64,000 nucleotides of DNA, taken from positions 1 through 64,000 of the forward strand of contig JAPLAY010000062.1 of assembly GCA_026393035.1 (NCBI GenBank), given 5' to 3'. Below, piece by piece: positions 49,917 to 59,596 of the stretch. The position numbers were made by a program, and so were the translations under genes. The DNA is from Actinomycetota bacterium. Lineage in GTDB: Bacteria; Actinomycetota; Actinomycetes; Nanopelagicales; Nanopelagicaceae. Numbering within the stretch: position 1 is the first letter of the stretch; each line of letters opens with the position of its first letter. The notes beneath the pieces are model-generated. The model ran no database searches. It worked only from the letters and a program-made list of their open reading frames with translations, and was not told the origin of the DNA.

Positions 49917-50750
49917 CTATTTCGCTTTCACAGTAAGCCATACCGCGATACCAATTAATAATCCAAGACCAAAGGTCCAAACTAAAAGTCCTTCTGTTAC
50001 TGGCCCAACACGGCCAAGTGAAGCGCCACCTAAATTCGGCTCTTTCTCTGCGGCTTTAATCCATTTGATAATTGAAAGCTTCTCTTCTGGCGTAATTGTT
50101 TTATCGCTGAACACTGGCATTGATTGTGGGCCGGTAATCATTGCTTCATAAATATGTTTTGCATCTACGCCCATAAGTGTCGGTGCGTATTTACCTTGGG
50201 TTAGTGCGCCGCCTTGGCCAGCAAAGTTGTGGCACATCGCGCAGTTAGTGCGGAATAGCTCGCCACCTTCTGCAGTATTTCCATCGCGTTCAAAAGTAAG
50301 TTGTGCTTCATTGATTGCGTCGGGCCCCGGTGCAAGTGATGCAACATATGCAGCAAGCGCAGCAGTCTGTTCGGCGTTATAAATTGGAGTTTTGCGCATT
50401 GCTTGTTGGCTCATATCGGCCATTGGCATACGACCAGTTCCGACTTGGAAATCAACTGAAGCCGCTCCAACACCAATTAGAGATGGTGCAATTCCGGAAC
50501 CTTCAGCATTTAAGCCATGACAAGATGAACATCCTTGAGCAAAAATCCGTTTTCCTTCTTCGATCAGAGTTGATTGCGCAGTTGTTTCCATGCGAGTTGT
50601 GCTGGGAAGAGCACTTGCTACTTGGAAGGTAGCTCCCATTGAAATTAGCGCAACAACAAGAAGCGCAGGTCTAGCAAAACGGTGACGGCGGTAGCGCGAT
50701 AGCTTCTTTATGCCGGAGTTCATATCAACCTTTTTCAATTTGTTTACCAA
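49917..50750 (-). CDS. qcrC: Cytochrome bc1 complex diheme cytochrome c subunit
   Basis: Two heme-binding motifs CSSCH and CAMCH, C-terminal TM. Confidence 0.95.
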   Translation of the reverse strand: MVNKLKKVDMNSGIKKLSRYRRHRFARPALLVVALISMGATFQVASALPSTTRMETTAQSTLIEEGKRIFAQGCSSCHGLNAEGSGIAPSLIGVGAASVDFQVGTGRMPMADMSQQAMRKTPIYNAEQTAALAAYVASLAPGPDAINEAQLTFERDGNTAEGGELFRTNCAMCHNFAGQGGALTQGKYAPTLMGVDAKHIYEAMITGPQSMPVFSDKTITPEEKLSIIKWIKAAEKEPNLGGASLGRVGPVTEGLLVWTFGLGLLIGIAVWLTVKAK

Positions 50751-50757
50751 TCCGTCT

Positions 50758-51390
50758 TTACTTAATCAAGTAAATAGCTGAGAAGAGTGCGATCCAGACG
50801 ATATCCACGAAGTGCCAGTAGTAAGAAACAACTATCGCGGTTTGTGCTTGCTTGTGGCCAAATTTCTGGGCACGAAAAACTCGAATCATAACTATTAAGA
50901 ATGCAATCAAGCCGCCAGTTACGTGCATTCCATGGAAACCAGTTGTCATATAGAAAACTGATCCATATGCATTTGAAGAGAGTGTCAAACTTTCACGAAC
51001 TAGATTTGCATATTCGTAAACTTGGCCGCCGATAAAGAAGGCGCCCATCAAAAATGTAAGGGCAAACCATTCCCGCATTCCCCATCTATTTATCTGCCAA
51101 AAAGATCCGGTGCGCTTTGCCTGGAAACGTTCTGCCGCGAATACGCCGAACTGACAAGTTACCGAAGATAAAACGAGAACTGTTGTGTTAGTCGCAGCAA
51201 ACGGAATATTAAGTAGGCCGGTTGATTCGAGCCAGACATCTGGTCCTTGAACTGCGCGAGTTGTGAAGTACATTGCGAAGAGAGCTGCGAAGAACATCAA
51301 CTCACTTGATAGCCAAACAATCGTTCCGACGGCGACTAGATTCGGGCGGTTCACCTTTTGAGGGGCCTGGGATTGCAAGGCTGATGTCAT
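50758..51390 (-). CDS. ctaE: Cytochrome c oxidase subunit III (start at MTSALQSQ)
   Basis: [55 protein letters not shown]. Confidence 0.95.
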   Translation of the reverse strand: MTSALQSQAPQKVNRPNLVAVGTIVWLSSELMFFAALFAMYFTTRAVQGPDVWLESTGLLNIPFAATNTTVLVLSSVTCQFGVFAAERFQAKRTGSFWQINRWGMREWFALTFLMGAFFIGGQVYEYANLVRESLTLSSNAYGSVFYMTTGFHGMHVTGGLIAFLIVMIRVFRAQKFGHKQAQTAIVVSYYWHFVDIVWIALFSAIYLIK

Positions 51391-51529
51391 AGGGGGATTA
51401 TTCACGATTCTGAGGTGAAATGAGATATTTGCAGGCCAAGGGATGCACCCACTTTGGGTGAAACTCATCACGAGTTGTCGGATGGCAAGTAGCCAAAATG
51501 TGGCGAATTTGATGGCTAGAATTCTGGCC

Positions 51530-51949
51530 ATGGCTTCTGCGACTAATGCGAAAAAACTGACCATCGCTATTTACTCCGATGATTCCTCAGTCCGGGCCAG
51601 CATCATTACTGCCTTAGGAACTCGGATTTCGAGTGATTTACCAGAACATAAAATTGTGGAATTCGCGACTGGTCCAGCCCTTCGCCTTTATCTAGATTCC
51701 AAACAAAGCGTTGATCTTTTTATTCTGGATGGCGAGGCGGTTCCAGAAGGTGGTCTTGGCCTAGCCAGAGCCCTCAAAGATGAAGTTTTTAACTGCCCAC
51801 CAATTTTGGCAATCACCGGTCGAGTACAAGATAACTGGCTAGCTTCATGGTCGAAGGCTGAGGAAGTTGTTATGCATCCAATTGATCCTTTTACCATTGC
51901 ATCGAAAGTTGCCGGGCTACTTAAATCAAAATCGGTTGTTAAGGCTTAA
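51530..51949 (+). CDS. Response-regulator receiver-like protein with degenerate active site
   Basis: [25 protein letters not shown], but MHPID instead of xKPxx. Confidence 0.7.
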   Translation: MASATNAKKLTIAIYSDDSSVRASIITALGTRISSDLPEHKIVEFATGPALRLYLDSKQSVDLFILDGEAVPEGGLGLARALKDEVFNCPPILAITGRVQDNWLASWSKAEEVVMHPIDPFTIASKVAGLLKSKSVVKA

Positions 51950-52649
51950 ATTTTCGCTCCGGCAGCCGTTTCATAAACTGCTTCAAATCTTGAACTGTAA
52001 ATACTTCATAACCCGCAAGTCTTTCGATTAGGCGATGCAGCACTTCAACTGTGGTCTTCACATCATCTAGCGCCCTGTGATTTGGCAGAGTTTGGGTCTC
52101 AAAAAATTCCGAAAGGGTGCCGAGTTTGTAATTTAGAATTTCAGATTTCTCAATTACTAATCGCGCTAATCTGACAGTGTCGATTACTTCATACTTAGGC
52201 CAGGGATTCGCAGTTTCACGCGCCGCCGCTTTGAGGAATCCGATATCAAATGGCGCATTATGTGCGACTAAATGCAGGCTCTTTGCATCGTTGAATTGCG
52301 AAATAAAATCCAGAAAAGTTGTGAAGACCTCAGAAATGTGTGGCGCCCCTGCAAGCATTTCATCGGTAATCCCAGTCAAATTTGTGATGTAACTCGGAAG
52401 CGGAGTTCTGGGATTAACAAATGTTGAAAACTCACCAAGTACCTCGCCACCACGCACCGCTACTGCACCTATTTCAGTTATCGCGCATCCTTGAAGTGGT
52501 GAAGCACCGGTAGTTTCAAGATCTAGAACTATGAAAGTGACCTCACTTAGCGAAGTTCCAATTTCGCTGAAACCCGGTTGCCAGTTATCGCTTGGCGGAC
52601 CAAAACCGGAGCTCGGGATTTTACTTATTTCAGATTCCGGATTGGGCAT
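51939..52649 (-). CDS. 3'-5' exonuclease (DnaQ/epsilon-like)
   Basis: FIVLDLETTGASPLQGCAITEIGAVAV, VAHNAPFDIGFL, HRALDDVKTT. Confidence 0.92.
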   Translation of the reverse strand: MPNPESEISKIPSSGFGPPSDNWQPGFSEIGTSLSEVTFIVLDLETTGASPLQGCAITEIGAVAVRGGEVLGEFSTFVNPRTPLPSYITNLTGITDEMLAGAPHISEVFTTFLDFISQFNDAKSLHLVAHNAPFDIGFLKAAARETANPWPKYEVIDTVRLARLVIEKSEILNYKLGTLSEFFETQTLPNHRALDDVKTTVEVLHRLIERLAGYEVFTVQDLKQFMKRLPERKFKP

Positions 52650-52836
52650 AAGTGAAGGTTATGGCAAAGGTCTGACATATTTCGTAAAACTGCGCTCATC
52701 GCTGACAAAACTTTGGAGTTGTGGTTGAGAGTTTGTTATCGCGCCATAACCTTGAAAAACTTGAAAGCGATATCCAAAACGATAGGGTTTCCCGCACATC
52801 AATCCCTTTTTAAGAAGGGCTAATTCAGGAGGCGCT

Positions 52837-53886
52837 TTGAAAAAGTCATTAAAGCTAATGGCGGTAGTTGCATCTCTAACACTTATTACAGGTGTTGCAG
52901 TTGCTCCCGCATCACAAGCAGCAAAAATTAAGCTTTGTCTCGCACTAGATACTGGTGGCGTAGACGATCACTCATTTAACGCAGGAGCTTGGGCCGGTGC
53001 GCAAGCATCAACAGTTTCAAATGCAGAATACCTGCCAGCTGCAACATCTGCGGACTTCGCGCCAAACATCAAGAAGTTTGTTGATAAGGGTTGCGAATTA
53101 ATCGTTGGTGTTGGCTATGCGATCTCGCCAGAAATCGTTAAGTCAGCAAAGGCAAATCCAAAGATCAAGTACGCGGTAGTCGATGACGCTGGTCAAGATT
53201 GCGATGCAAACTACAATTGCACAGCGGTAGCAAACGTTAAGGGTCTTACTTTCAAAACTGACGAAGCTGCATTCATGGCTGGTTATCTGTCAGCAGGAAT
53301 GACAAAGACCGGCAAGATTGCAACTTACGGCGGCATTGGTTATCCAACAGTTACTATCTTTATGGATGGCTTTGCTCGCGGTGCTGCTTACTACAACAAG
53401 CAAAAGGGAACTTCTGTAAAGGTACTTGGATGGGATCCAGCAAATCCAAAGGCTGGAACAATGGTTGGTAGCTTCTCAGACCAGAACAAGGCGCTCACTA
53501 TCTCCAAAGCATTCGAACAACAAGGTGCGGACATCATCCTTCCGGTTGGCGGCGTTCTTGGAGCTCCTTATGCTGCGGCATCAGAGAAGAGCAAGAAATC
53601 ATTAACAATTTGGGTTGATACTGATGGCTACTATTCACTTAGTGCCGGTAAGTCAATTCTTCTTACAACAATTGTTAAAGAAATCGGAGCTTCTATCAAA
53701 TCTGTAGCTGCTGATGTTGCTGCTAAGAAGTTCTCCGGTAAGGCATATGTTGGAACACTTGTAAATAAGGGTGTTTCAATTGCGCCATTCCATGACCTAA
53801 ATGCAAAGGTCCCTGCAAAGCTAAAGAGTGAAATCCTCAAGATCAAACTCGGAATCATCGCTGGAACAATAAAGGTAGATGCATAA
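52837..53886 (+). CDS. BMP family substrate-binding protein (likely nucleoside-binding; TTG start)
   Basis: Signal peptide; LALDTGGVDDHSFNAGAWAGAQA, GYLSAGMTKTGKIATYGGIGYPTV; followed by a nucleoside-type ABC operon. Confidence 0.92.
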   Translation: MKKSLKLMAVVASLTLITGVAVAPASQAAKIKLCLALDTGGVDDHSFNAGAWAGAQASTVSNAEYLPAATSADFAPNIKKFVDKGCELIVGVGYAISPEIVKSAKANPKIKYAVVDDAGQDCDANYNCTAVANVKGLTFKTDEAAFMAGYLSAGMTKTGKIATYGGIGYPTVTIFMDGFARGAAYYNKQKGTSVKVLGWDPANPKAGTMVGSFSDQNKALTISKAFEQQGADIILPVGGVLGAPYAAASEKSKKSLTIWVDTDGYYSLSAGKSILLTTIVKEIGASIKSVAADVAAKKFSGKAYVGTLVNKGVSIAPFHDLNAKVPAKLKSEILKIKLGIIAGTIKVDA

Positions 53887-53900
53887 GTAATTACCTAATT

Positions 53901-53940
53901 AAAACAGGAGGCCTCGAGCTATCGGGCCTCCTGTTTTTTT
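53901..53940 (+). terminator. Rho-independent terminator between the BMP gene and the ABC ATPase gene
   Basis: AAAACAGGAGGCC / GGCCTCCTGTTTT hairpin followed by T run. Confidence 0.92.
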
Positions 53941-53965
53941 GCCACTAAATCGCTAGGATTCCTAT

Positions 53966-55480
53966 GTGTCACTAGAACTTCGTGGAATAACTAAAACTTT
54001 TGGTTCGCTTACTGCCAACGATTCAATTAATTTGCGGGTTGAGACTGGCCAAATTCATGCAATCCTCGGCGAAAATGGTGCTGGTAAATCCACCCTAATG
54101 AATATTGTTTACGGCCTATTAAATGCCGACAGTGGTGAAATTTTGGTTGATGAAAAACTGGTAGATATCTCCGAACCAATTGATGCGCTTAGCGCAGGCA
54201 TTGGAATGGTTCATCAGCACTTTATGTTAATTCCAGTTTTCACGGTCGCTGAAAATATCATTTTAGGTCATGAGAAAAGTAGCAAATTTGGCGTGATAGA
54301 TATTGATGCTGCCCGATTAGCAATTAGAAAAGTTTCAAAAGACTTTGGGTTCGAAGTTGACCCTGATGCGATTGTCGAGTCTTTGCCCGTGGGCATTCAA
54401 CAGAAAGTTGAAATAATTCGAGCACTTATCTATGAAGCAAAAGTTTTGATTCTTGATGAACCAACAGCTGTTTTAACACCTCAGGAAACTGACGAACTTC
54501 TTAAGACAATGCGTGAATTAAAAGCTAAGGGTACATCGATAATTTTCATCACTCATAAATTACGAGAAGTTAGAGAAGTTGCGGATCAGATAACAATTAT
54601 TCGTCGTGGAAAAGTTGTTGCCGCAGTATCACCAACTACCTCCGAGGGCGAACTTGCCTCAATGATGGTTGGTCGCGCCGTAGATCTGGCACCTGTAAAA
54701 CACAAGCATCAGATTGGTGAACCAATTTTGGTCGCAACAAATTTAACAGTTCGTGATGCGATGGGTACAGCGATAGTTAAATCAGTTAATTTTCATGTTA
54801 ATGCCGGTGAAGTTCTGGCTATTGCTGGCGTCCAGGGGAATGGTCAATCCGAATTAGCAAGAGCACTAATTAATCTCGAGAGCCATATCGAAGGATCTAT
54901 CAAGCTAGCTGGTGCAGAGATTCGAGGTTCAAGCATTTATGACTCACTCCACTCAGGCATAGCTTTTATTCCAGAATCTCGTGAATTAGATGGTCTTGTT
55001 GGCAGTTTCTCTATCGCTGAGAATTTAATATTGGATTTGCACGATCAACAACCCTACGCAAAGGGGATAAATCTCTCAGCCAGTACTGTCTTGTCCGAAG
55101 CTGAGAAGCGAGTAACGGAATTTGATATTCGATTGCAATCAGTTTCAGATGCAGTCTCAACACTTTCTGGCGGCAATAAGCAGAAGGTTGTAATTGCGCG
55201 CGAACTTTCACGGCCAGTAAAAGTGCTGGTTGCATCCCAACCGACTCGTGGTTTAGATGTTGGGTCAATTGAATTTGTGCACGAGCGAATTCTTGCTGAG
55301 CGAGATCAGGGGCGCGGAGTTATTTTATTTAGTACTGAACTTGATGAGGTAATGGCGTTGGCCGATCGAATCGCAGTTATGTATCGCGGCGAGATTCTTG
55401 AGATTGTTGATTCGGGTGTAACTCGCGGAGAGCTTGGGCTATTGATGGCTGGCGTAGTAACTAAAAAGGCGAGTGCATAA
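53966..55480 (+). CDS. Nucleoside-type ABC transporter ATP-binding protein (two nucleotide-binding domains; GTG start)
   Basis: GENGAGKSTLMNIVYGLL, second domain GVQGNGQSELARAL and LSGGNKQKVVIAREL. Confidence 0.92.
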   Translation: MSLELRGITKTFGSLTANDSINLRVETGQIHAILGENGAGKSTLMNIVYGLLNADSGEILVDEKLVDISEPIDALSAGIGMVHQHFMLIPVFTVAENIILGHEKSSKFGVIDIDAARLAIRKVSKDFGFEVDPDAIVESLPVGIQQKVEIIRALIYEAKVLILDEPTAVLTPQETDELLKTMRELKAKGTSIIFITHKLREVREVADQITIIRRGKVVAAVSPTTSEGELASMMVGRAVDLAPVKHKHQIGEPILVATNLTVRDAMGTAIVKSVNFHVNAGEVLAIAGVQGNGQSELARALINLESHIEGSIKLAGAEIRGSSIYDSLHSGIAFIPESRELDGLVGSFSIAENLILDLHDQQPYAKGINLSASTVLSEAEKRVTEFDIRLQSVSDAVSTLSGGNKQKVVIARELSRPVKVLVASQPTRGLDVGSIEFVHERILAERDQGRGVILFSTELDEVMALADRIAVMYRGEILEIVDSGVTRGELGLLMAGVVTKKASA

Positions 55481-56652
55481 TGCGCAATTCGCTAGCCAAA
55501 TTCTTACAGGCAATTAAGTTACCTGGCCTCTCGTTCTTAATGGCCTTCACGCTAACTGGTCTAATAATTGCAATCTCTGATGCAAAAGTAATAGCAAAGT
55601 TTTCAACGCCTCTTGAATTTATTAAAAGTGCGCTAGCCGCTATCGGAAATGCTTATTTAGCCCTATTCCAAGGTGCGGTTTATGACGTTAACTTAACTAA
55701 GGGCCACACATTTATCCATGGTTTCTATCCACTTTCAGAAACTATCGTTATAGCGACGCCACTAATACTTACGGGACTATCAGTTGCTTTAGCCTTCAAG
55801 GCCGGTCTCTTTAATATCGGGGCTCAAGGACAATTTATTTTTGGTGCAATCGGTGCGTCATACGTTGGTTTCCATTTCCATCTACCAATTGGAATTCACA
55901 TTCTTGTTGCGGCGCTAGTGGGTGCGTTCTTCGCTGCAATCTGGGGCGGAATTGTTGGCTTATTAAAGGCCCGAACCGGTGCGCATGAAGTTATTTTGAC
56001 AATCATGATGAACTACATCGCTAGCTATTTCATCCTTTGGATTTTGAAAACTCAAAGTTTTTTGCGTCCTGGACGTATTGACCCAATCGCACCGGAAGTA
56101 AATCAAAGTGCCAGGCTTCCGCTACTTGCCGGGGCAAATTTCAGATTGAATTTTGGAATTTTCATTGCGCTAGCTGCCGCGGTATTTGTCTGGTGGCTTT
56201 TGACTAAGACAACTATTGGATTCAAGTTCCGGGCGGTTGGTGCGAATGGTCAAGCAGCAAAGACTGCAGGAATTTCAGTTCCATTTGTTATAACTTCGAC
56301 GATGATGATCTGTGGCGCCTTGGCTGGCCTCGGTGGCGCAGTTCAAGTTCTCGGAAGTACGTACTCACTAAATACGGATATCGCTGGCTCATTTGGTTTC
56401 GATGCAATCACTGTGGCCCTACTTGGTCGAGCGCAACCGCTTGGAACAGTTTTTGCTGCGCTACTTTTCGGAGCGCTCCATGCAGGTGGTCGCACAATGC
56501 AATCAAGTACTGGCGTTCCACTCGATATCGTTTTAGTTACCCAAGCGCTGGTAGTTCTCTTTATAGCTGCTCCAGCCTTTGTCCGCTACATATTTAGAAT
56601 TAAGAAGTTGAATGCTTCTGCCTCTCTTACTTCGAAGGGGTGGAACGGATGA
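55480..56652 (+). CDS. Nucleoside-type ABC transporter permease 1
   Basis: GLSVALAFKAGLFNIGAQGQFIFGAIGA, KARTGAHEVILTIMMNYIASYF. Confidence 0.9.
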   Translation: MRNSLAKFLQAIKLPGLSFLMAFTLTGLIIAISDAKVIAKFSTPLEFIKSALAAIGNAYLALFQGAVYDVNLTKGHTFIHGFYPLSETIVIATPLILTGLSVALAFKAGLFNIGAQGQFIFGAIGASYVGFHFHLPIGIHILVAALVGAFFAAIWGGIVGLLKARTGAHEVILTIMMNYIASYFILWILKTQSFLRPGRIDPIAPEVNQSARLPLLAGANFRLNFGIFIALAAAVFVWWLLTKTTIGFKFRAVGANGQAAKTAGISVPFVITSTMMICGALAGLGGAVQVLGSTYSLNTDIAGSFGFDAITVALLGRAQPLGTVFAALLFGALHAGGRTMQSSTGVPLDIVLVTQALVVLFIAAPAFVRYIFRIKKLNASASLTSKGWNG

Positions 56653-57911
56653 AAAAAGTTAGATCTAACATTGAGAAGCGCCGCTTAGTCGGAGTTTCGG
56701 TGATAACTCTGTTATCAACAATTTCGTTACTATTTTTTGGTTTCATTTCTCCCGGAAAAGATAAAACTACATTTGGTTTTGTTCTAAATAACGAGTGGGT
56801 CATAATCAAAGAATGGGTGATTGCATCCGCAACGGGGGCAAAAATATTCTCGCTAATCGCCGTTGTTGCTTCAATAATCGCGGTGCTTGCCTTCCGCGCT
56901 AATCGCAAAATTGTTATTCCCGCAGCAATTGCAACATTCGGAATTCTGATGTCATTTATTACTTGGGTGGCTTCCGGCAAATTTATTCCTTTCACTGGCT
57001 TGTTACAGGGCGCACTTCTCTTGGCAGTTCCACTTATATTTGGCTCGATGTCAGGCTTAATTTGTGAGCGATCAGGTGTCATCAATATTGCGATCGAGGG
57101 GCAGCTGCTTGCCAGCGCCTTTGTCTCTGGAGTTGTTGCGAGCCTCACTCATAAAACTATTTGGGGACTTATTGCTGCGCCGATAGCTGGAGCGGCAATT
57201 TCATTCCTACTAGCGACATTCGCCATTAAGTTCTCTGTGGATCAAGTAATTCTAGGATTTGTATTGAACGTACTAGTTATTGGGCTAACTGATTTCCTTT
57301 ATAAGAAGTTGTTGGTTCCATATCAATCAACTTGGAATACCGCACCGACCTTCGGACATATAGAACTTCCGATACTCGCAAAAATTCCAGTTCTTGGACC
57401 AATCTTCTTTAGTCAATCCATAGTCGTGTATTTGATGTTTGCGATAGTCGCAACAATTACCTTCGCCCTATTCAAAACTAAATGGGGACTACGAACTCGT
57501 GCTATCGGCGAACATCCAACAGCTGCTGACACAGTTGGTATCGATGTTAACAAATTGAGATTTAAGAATGTCATGATCGCCGGATTGATCGCCGGTGTCG
57601 GTGGTGCCTATTACACAGTTGGTTCCGTTGGCGCATTTGGTAAAGAGATGACCGCGGGTGCCGGTTTTATCGCACTTGCTGCGCTAATTTTTGGTAAGTG
57701 GAGCCCAATTGGTGCGGTGTTCGCAGCGCTACTATTTGGTTTCGCAGATAATCTTCAGAGCACGCTAACAATTATCGGAGTGTCGATTCCATCTGAATTC
57801 ATGCTTATGGTCCCTTATATTGCGACAATAATCGCGGTTACCGGATTGGTCGGAAGAGTTAGAGCTCCGGCTGCAGATGGTGTGCCATATCTACGTGGGG
57901 GAGCACACTAA
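56649..57911 (+). CDS. Nucleoside-type ABC transporter permease 2
   Basis: SGLICERSGVINIAIEGQLLASAF, GLRTRAIGEHPTAADTVGIDVNKLR. Confidence 0.9.
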   Translation: MKKVRSNIEKRRLVGVSVITLLSTISLLFFGFISPGKDKTTFGFVLNNEWVIIKEWVIASATGAKIFSLIAVVASIIAVLAFRANRKIVIPAAIATFGILMSFITWVASGKFIPFTGLLQGALLLAVPLIFGSMSGLICERSGVINIAIEGQLLASAFVSGVVASLTHKTIWGLIAAPIAGAAISFLLATFAIKFSVDQVILGFVLNVLVIGLTDFLYKKLLVPYQSTWNTAPTFGHIELPILAKIPVLGPIFFSQSIVVYLMFAIVATITFALFKTKWGLRTRAIGEHPTAADTVGIDVNKLRFKNVMIAGLIAGVGGAYYTVGSVGAFGKEMTAGAGFIALAALIFGKWSPIGAVFAALLFGFADNLQSTLTIIGVSIPSEFMLMVPYIATIIAVTGLVGRVRAPAADGVPYLRGGAH

Positions 57912-57913
57912 TT

Positions 57914-58303
57914 TTGGAAATTAATTGGGATTTACTTCACGATCAAGCAAAAGAAATTATGACGAAGGCTTATGCACCTTACTCAAAATTTCCGGTTGGA
58001 GTTGCTGCTTTAGTAAGTGATGGCCGCATCGTTACTGGATGCAATGTTGAAAATGCGAGTTACGGACTTGGATTATGTGCCGAGTGCGGGCTAGTTTCTA
58101 ATTTGACTGCAAGTGGCGGTGGCCGTTTGATTGCTGCGGTATGTGTTGATGCAAAAGGCAATTTTCTCTCACCTTGTGGACGCTGTCGCCAACTTCTTTT
58201 TGAACATGGTGGAAATGATTTGCTCTTTATGACTCCTGACGGGCCAGCTCTAATGTCAACACTTCTACCGTGGGCATTTGGTCCGGATGATCTACCTAAA
58301 TGA
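57914..58303 (+). CDS. cdd: Cytidine deaminase (TTG start)
   Basis: APYSKFPVGVAAL, GCNVENASYGLGLCAECG, SPCGRCRQLLFE. Confidence 0.95.
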   Translation: MEINWDLLHDQAKEIMTKAYAPYSKFPVGVAALVSDGRIVTGCNVENASYGLGLCAECGLVSNLTASGGGRLIAAVCVDAKGNFLSPCGRCRQLLFEHGGNDLLFMTPDGPALMSTLLPWAFGPDDLPK

Positions 58304-59595
58304 GTGAAGTATTTGATGCCGTCGAAATCATTGGGGCAAAGCGCGATAAAAAAGAGTTAACAGATCCACAGATCGATTGGGTTATTGACGCTTACACAAA
58401 AGGCGTAGTTGCAGATGAACAGATGTCGGCGTTGCTTATGGCAATTTTGTTAAATGGAATGAATTCGCGTGAAATTTCCAGATGGACTAACGCCATGATT
58501 AATAGCGGCGAGCGAATGGAATGGTCGGCTCTCGATCGTAAAACTGTTGATAAACATTCAACTGGTGGCGTTGGCGACAAAATAACTTTGCCGCTCGCTC
58601 CTTTGGTTGCTGCTTGTGGTGGCGCTGTTCCACAATTATCAGGTCGCGGACTTGGTCATACCGGTGGAACTCTCGATAAATTGGAATCTATCCCTGGTTG
58701 GCGTGCGTCTTTATCTAATAGTGAGATGCTAGATGTAATTCAAAAATGTGGAGCTGTCATTTGTGCAGCAGGCGCTGGGCTAGCACCAGCCGATAAGAAA
58801 CTTTATGCACTTCGCGATGTAACCGGAACTGTTCAAGCAATCCCACTTATTGCATCAAGCATCATGAGTAAGAAAATTGCAGAGGGAACTAGCGCGTTAG
58901 TGCTCGATGTGAAAACCGGATCTGGTGCATTTATGTCCGATCCGAAAAATGCCGGAGAACTTGCCCGAGTAATGGTTGATCTTGGTAAGCAAGCTGGCGT
59001 AAAAATGCGCGCCCTTGTTACCGCAATGGACATTCCACTCGGATTAACTGCGGGAAATGCGTTAGAAGTTCGTGAATCAATTGAAGTCTTAGCCGGTGGC
59101 GGACCAAGCGATGTTGTTGAATTAACTTTGGTTCTGGCACGCGAAATGTTGGATGCCGCGGGAATTAAGCCGCTCATGGATCCTGCAGATGCTTTGAAGA
59201 ATGGAAAGGCAATGGATAGTTGGCGCGCGATGATTCGCGCACAAGGTGGCGATGTAGATGCGCCACTTCCAATCGCAAAAGAAAAAGTTGCAGTAACTGC
59301 TGATACTGATGGAACGCTCTCGTCAATGGATGCAATGAGCGTTGGAATTGCAGCATGGCGATTAGGTGCGGGGCGTTCAAAGCAGGGTGAAAAGGTGAGT
59401 TTCGGCGCGGGTATTGAAATACATGCAAAGCCTGGCGCCCAAGTTAAGAAGGGCGATGCAATTTTTACCTTGCATGCAGATGATCCAGTGAGATTCGCGC
59501 GCGCGCAAAGTGCGCTAGAAAATTCCTTTAGTATTAGTAAAGATGGTTCGGTAGCACCACGCTTACCGCTAATTGTCGAGAGAATTGAGGGCTGA
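58300..59595 (+). CDS. deoA: Thymidine phosphorylase
   Basis: DKHSTGGVGDKITLPLAPLVAACGG, SGRGLGHTGGTLDKLESIPG, KTGSGAFM. Confidence 0.95.
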   Translation: MSEVFDAVEIIGAKRDKKELTDPQIDWVIDAYTKGVVADEQMSALLMAILLNGMNSREISRWTNAMINSGERMEWSALDRKTVDKHSTGGVGDKITLPLAPLVAACGGAVPQLSGRGLGHTGGTLDKLESIPGWRASLSNSEMLDVIQKCGAVICAAGAGLAPADKKLYALRDVTGTVQAIPLIASSIMSKKIAEGTSALVLDVKTGSGAFMSDPKNAGELARVMVDLGKQAGVKMRALVTAMDIPLGLTAGNALEVRESIEVLAGGGPSDVVELTLVLAREMLDAAGIKPLMDPADALKNGKAMDSWRAMIRAQGGDVDAPLPIAKEKVAVTADTDGTLSSMDAMSVGIAAWRLGAGRSKQGEKVSFGAGIEIHAKPGAQVKKGDAIFTLHADDPVRFARAQSALENSFSISKDGSVAPRLPLIVERIEG

Positions 59596-59596
59596 G

